Origin: Akkermansiaceae bacterium UBA1518
Lineage (GTDB): Bacteria; Verrucomicrobiota; Verrucomicrobiia; Verrucomicrobiales; Akkermansiaceae
DNA: 21,934 nucleotides
Assembly (NCBI GenBank): GCA_002323895.1
Contig: DCQM01000159.1
Span: 1-21,934 of the forward strand
Direction: 5' to 3'
Positions 21,361 to 21,934 of this stretch are shown piece after piece; the stretch's first letter is position 1, and each line of letters begins with the position of its first letter. A program made the position numbers and the translations under genes. The notes under the pieces are model-generated. The model saw only the letters and a program-made list of their open reading frames with translations, was not told the DNA's origin and searched no databases.

Positions 21361-21934
21361 TTAGTTGAAGCCAAATTCACGGCTAGAAAAATCTCGGGTG
21401 GAATTCTCTCTTTCTCTGGCAGCTTGCCGCTCCACCGTAAGTCGAGCAAAAGGCATAGCTTCAAGGCGAGGATTCGGGATTTTTTGGCCTGATTCCTCGC
21501 AGACACCATATGTCCCGAGTTCAAGCCGCTGAAGGGCTTCCTCAATCTCCCCTAGTGCATTCGCTTCCTTAGAGAGCATGTTTAGGGCGAAATCGCGGTC
21601 ATAAGCGTCTGACCCAGCATCACCTTGATGCATTCCCGAGCCACTTGCATCACTTCCTTCAGCTCCATTTTTGATGGTGTCATTCTGAATTCCGTGCATC
21701 ACATCTGTAATTTGATCACGGAGGTCCAATAAACGTTGGCGCTGTTTTTTCTCAAAGACGGTGAGCTTCGCTACCTTCTCAGGCTTAACATAACGTCGCT
21801 TCACGACGACCGGAGGCAACTCCTCGACCTCTACGACTTTTTTCTTAACGCGCTTTATCGCTTTTTTAGCAACCTTCTTAAGAGTAACTGGTTCGGCTTT
21901 AGCGACTGTTACAGCCTTTTTCGCCGTTTTCTTC
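21361..21934 (-). CDS. DksA/TraR-family protein with degenerate zinc site and lysine-rich N-terminal tail (5' end outside window)
   Basis: The reading frame is open from the stop at 21361 to the window edge, so the gene start lies beyond 21934; at least 190 codons are present. The last 150 residues match the DksA/TraR fold: a helical coiled-coil part (FEKKQRQRLLDLRDQITDV, then a second helix SKEANALGEIEEALQRLELG) and the C-terminal knuckle GTYGVCEESGQKIPNPRLEAMPFARLT. Of the four zinc cysteines (CxxC...CxxC) only the first remains; the others are Ser, Thr and Arg. Family members bind the RNA polymerase secondary channel and mediate ppGpp effects; whether this one does is inferred. Before the domain is a Lys/Ala/Val-rich tail (KKTAKKAVTVAKAEP, LKKVAKKAIKRVKKKVV) like bacterial histone H1-type tails. 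An internal TTG at 21819 is a possible but unlikely start. Confidence 0.85.
   Translation of the reverse strand, partial: KKTAKKAVTVAKAEPVTLKKVAKKAIKRVKKKVVEVEELPPVVVKRRYVKPEKVAKLTVFEKKQRQRLLDLRDQITDVMHGIQNDTIKNGAEGSDASGSGMHQGDAGSDAYDRDFALNMLSKEANALGEIEEALQRLELGTYGVCEESGQKIPNPRLEAMPFARLTVERQAARERENSTRDFSSREFGFN

Overview
The window looks like a chromosomal stretch from a member of the Verrucomicrobiota, probably a free-living, perhaps marine, relative of the Verrucomicrobiales. The inference rests on secreted sulfatases next to a Tat-exported TIM-barrel enzyme, the remnant of a DUF1501 gene, a DksA/TraR protein with a degenerate zinc site, a small AP2-like DNA-binding protein, rpoA-rplQ separated from the other alpha-operon genes, and start codons that mostly lack a Shine-Dalgarno sequence. 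No rRNA, CRISPR array, transposase or phage gene was seen.

Layout. 137-2287 encodes a class A penicillin-binding protein, followed by a truncated antisense DUF1501 remnant (2288-2508). 2642-6493 is a tight three-gene operon: sulfatase, hydroxypyruvate-isomerase-like TIM barrel, sulfatase. The leftward block 8738-6511 holds rpoA, rplQ with a strong terminator, and a small membrane protein. 8962-10612 is a rightward pair: an AP2-like small protein and a class I photolyase. Leftward 12605-10636 is a coupled pair of HtrA-like proteins, one with an intact catalytic triad and one without His and Ser and with its PDZ domain inserted inside the protease fold. A tRNA-Glu gene follows, then a rightward operon (12956-15952): spermidine-synthase-like methyltransferase fold, CvfB-like S1 protein and SelA. 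From 15949 to the end every gene reads leftward: accA with two upstream genes (a LysM plus degenerate L,D-transpeptidase protein and an unknown protein), acpP with an upstream membrane protein, a secreted protein built of about ten 31-32-residue helical repeats, and a DksA-family gene with a lysine/alanine-rich N-terminal tail that runs off the window.

How the genes fit together. Most are housekeeping genes: transcription and translation (rpoA, rplQ, tRNA-Glu, cvfB, selA, dksA-like), envelope growth and quality control (PBP, HtrA pair, LysM protein), and fatty-acid synthesis (accA, acpP). The sulfatase operon is the accessory, niche-related part and suggests desulfation of sulfated polysaccharides. 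SelA implies the organism makes selenoproteins, although selB and tRNA-Sec are not in this window.

The least explained parts are the active/inactive HtrA pair, the 31-32-residue solenoid protein, the hairpin and mini-ORF that embrace the selA start codon, the degenerate L,D-transpeptidase in the accA operon, and the histone-like tail on the DksA homologue.
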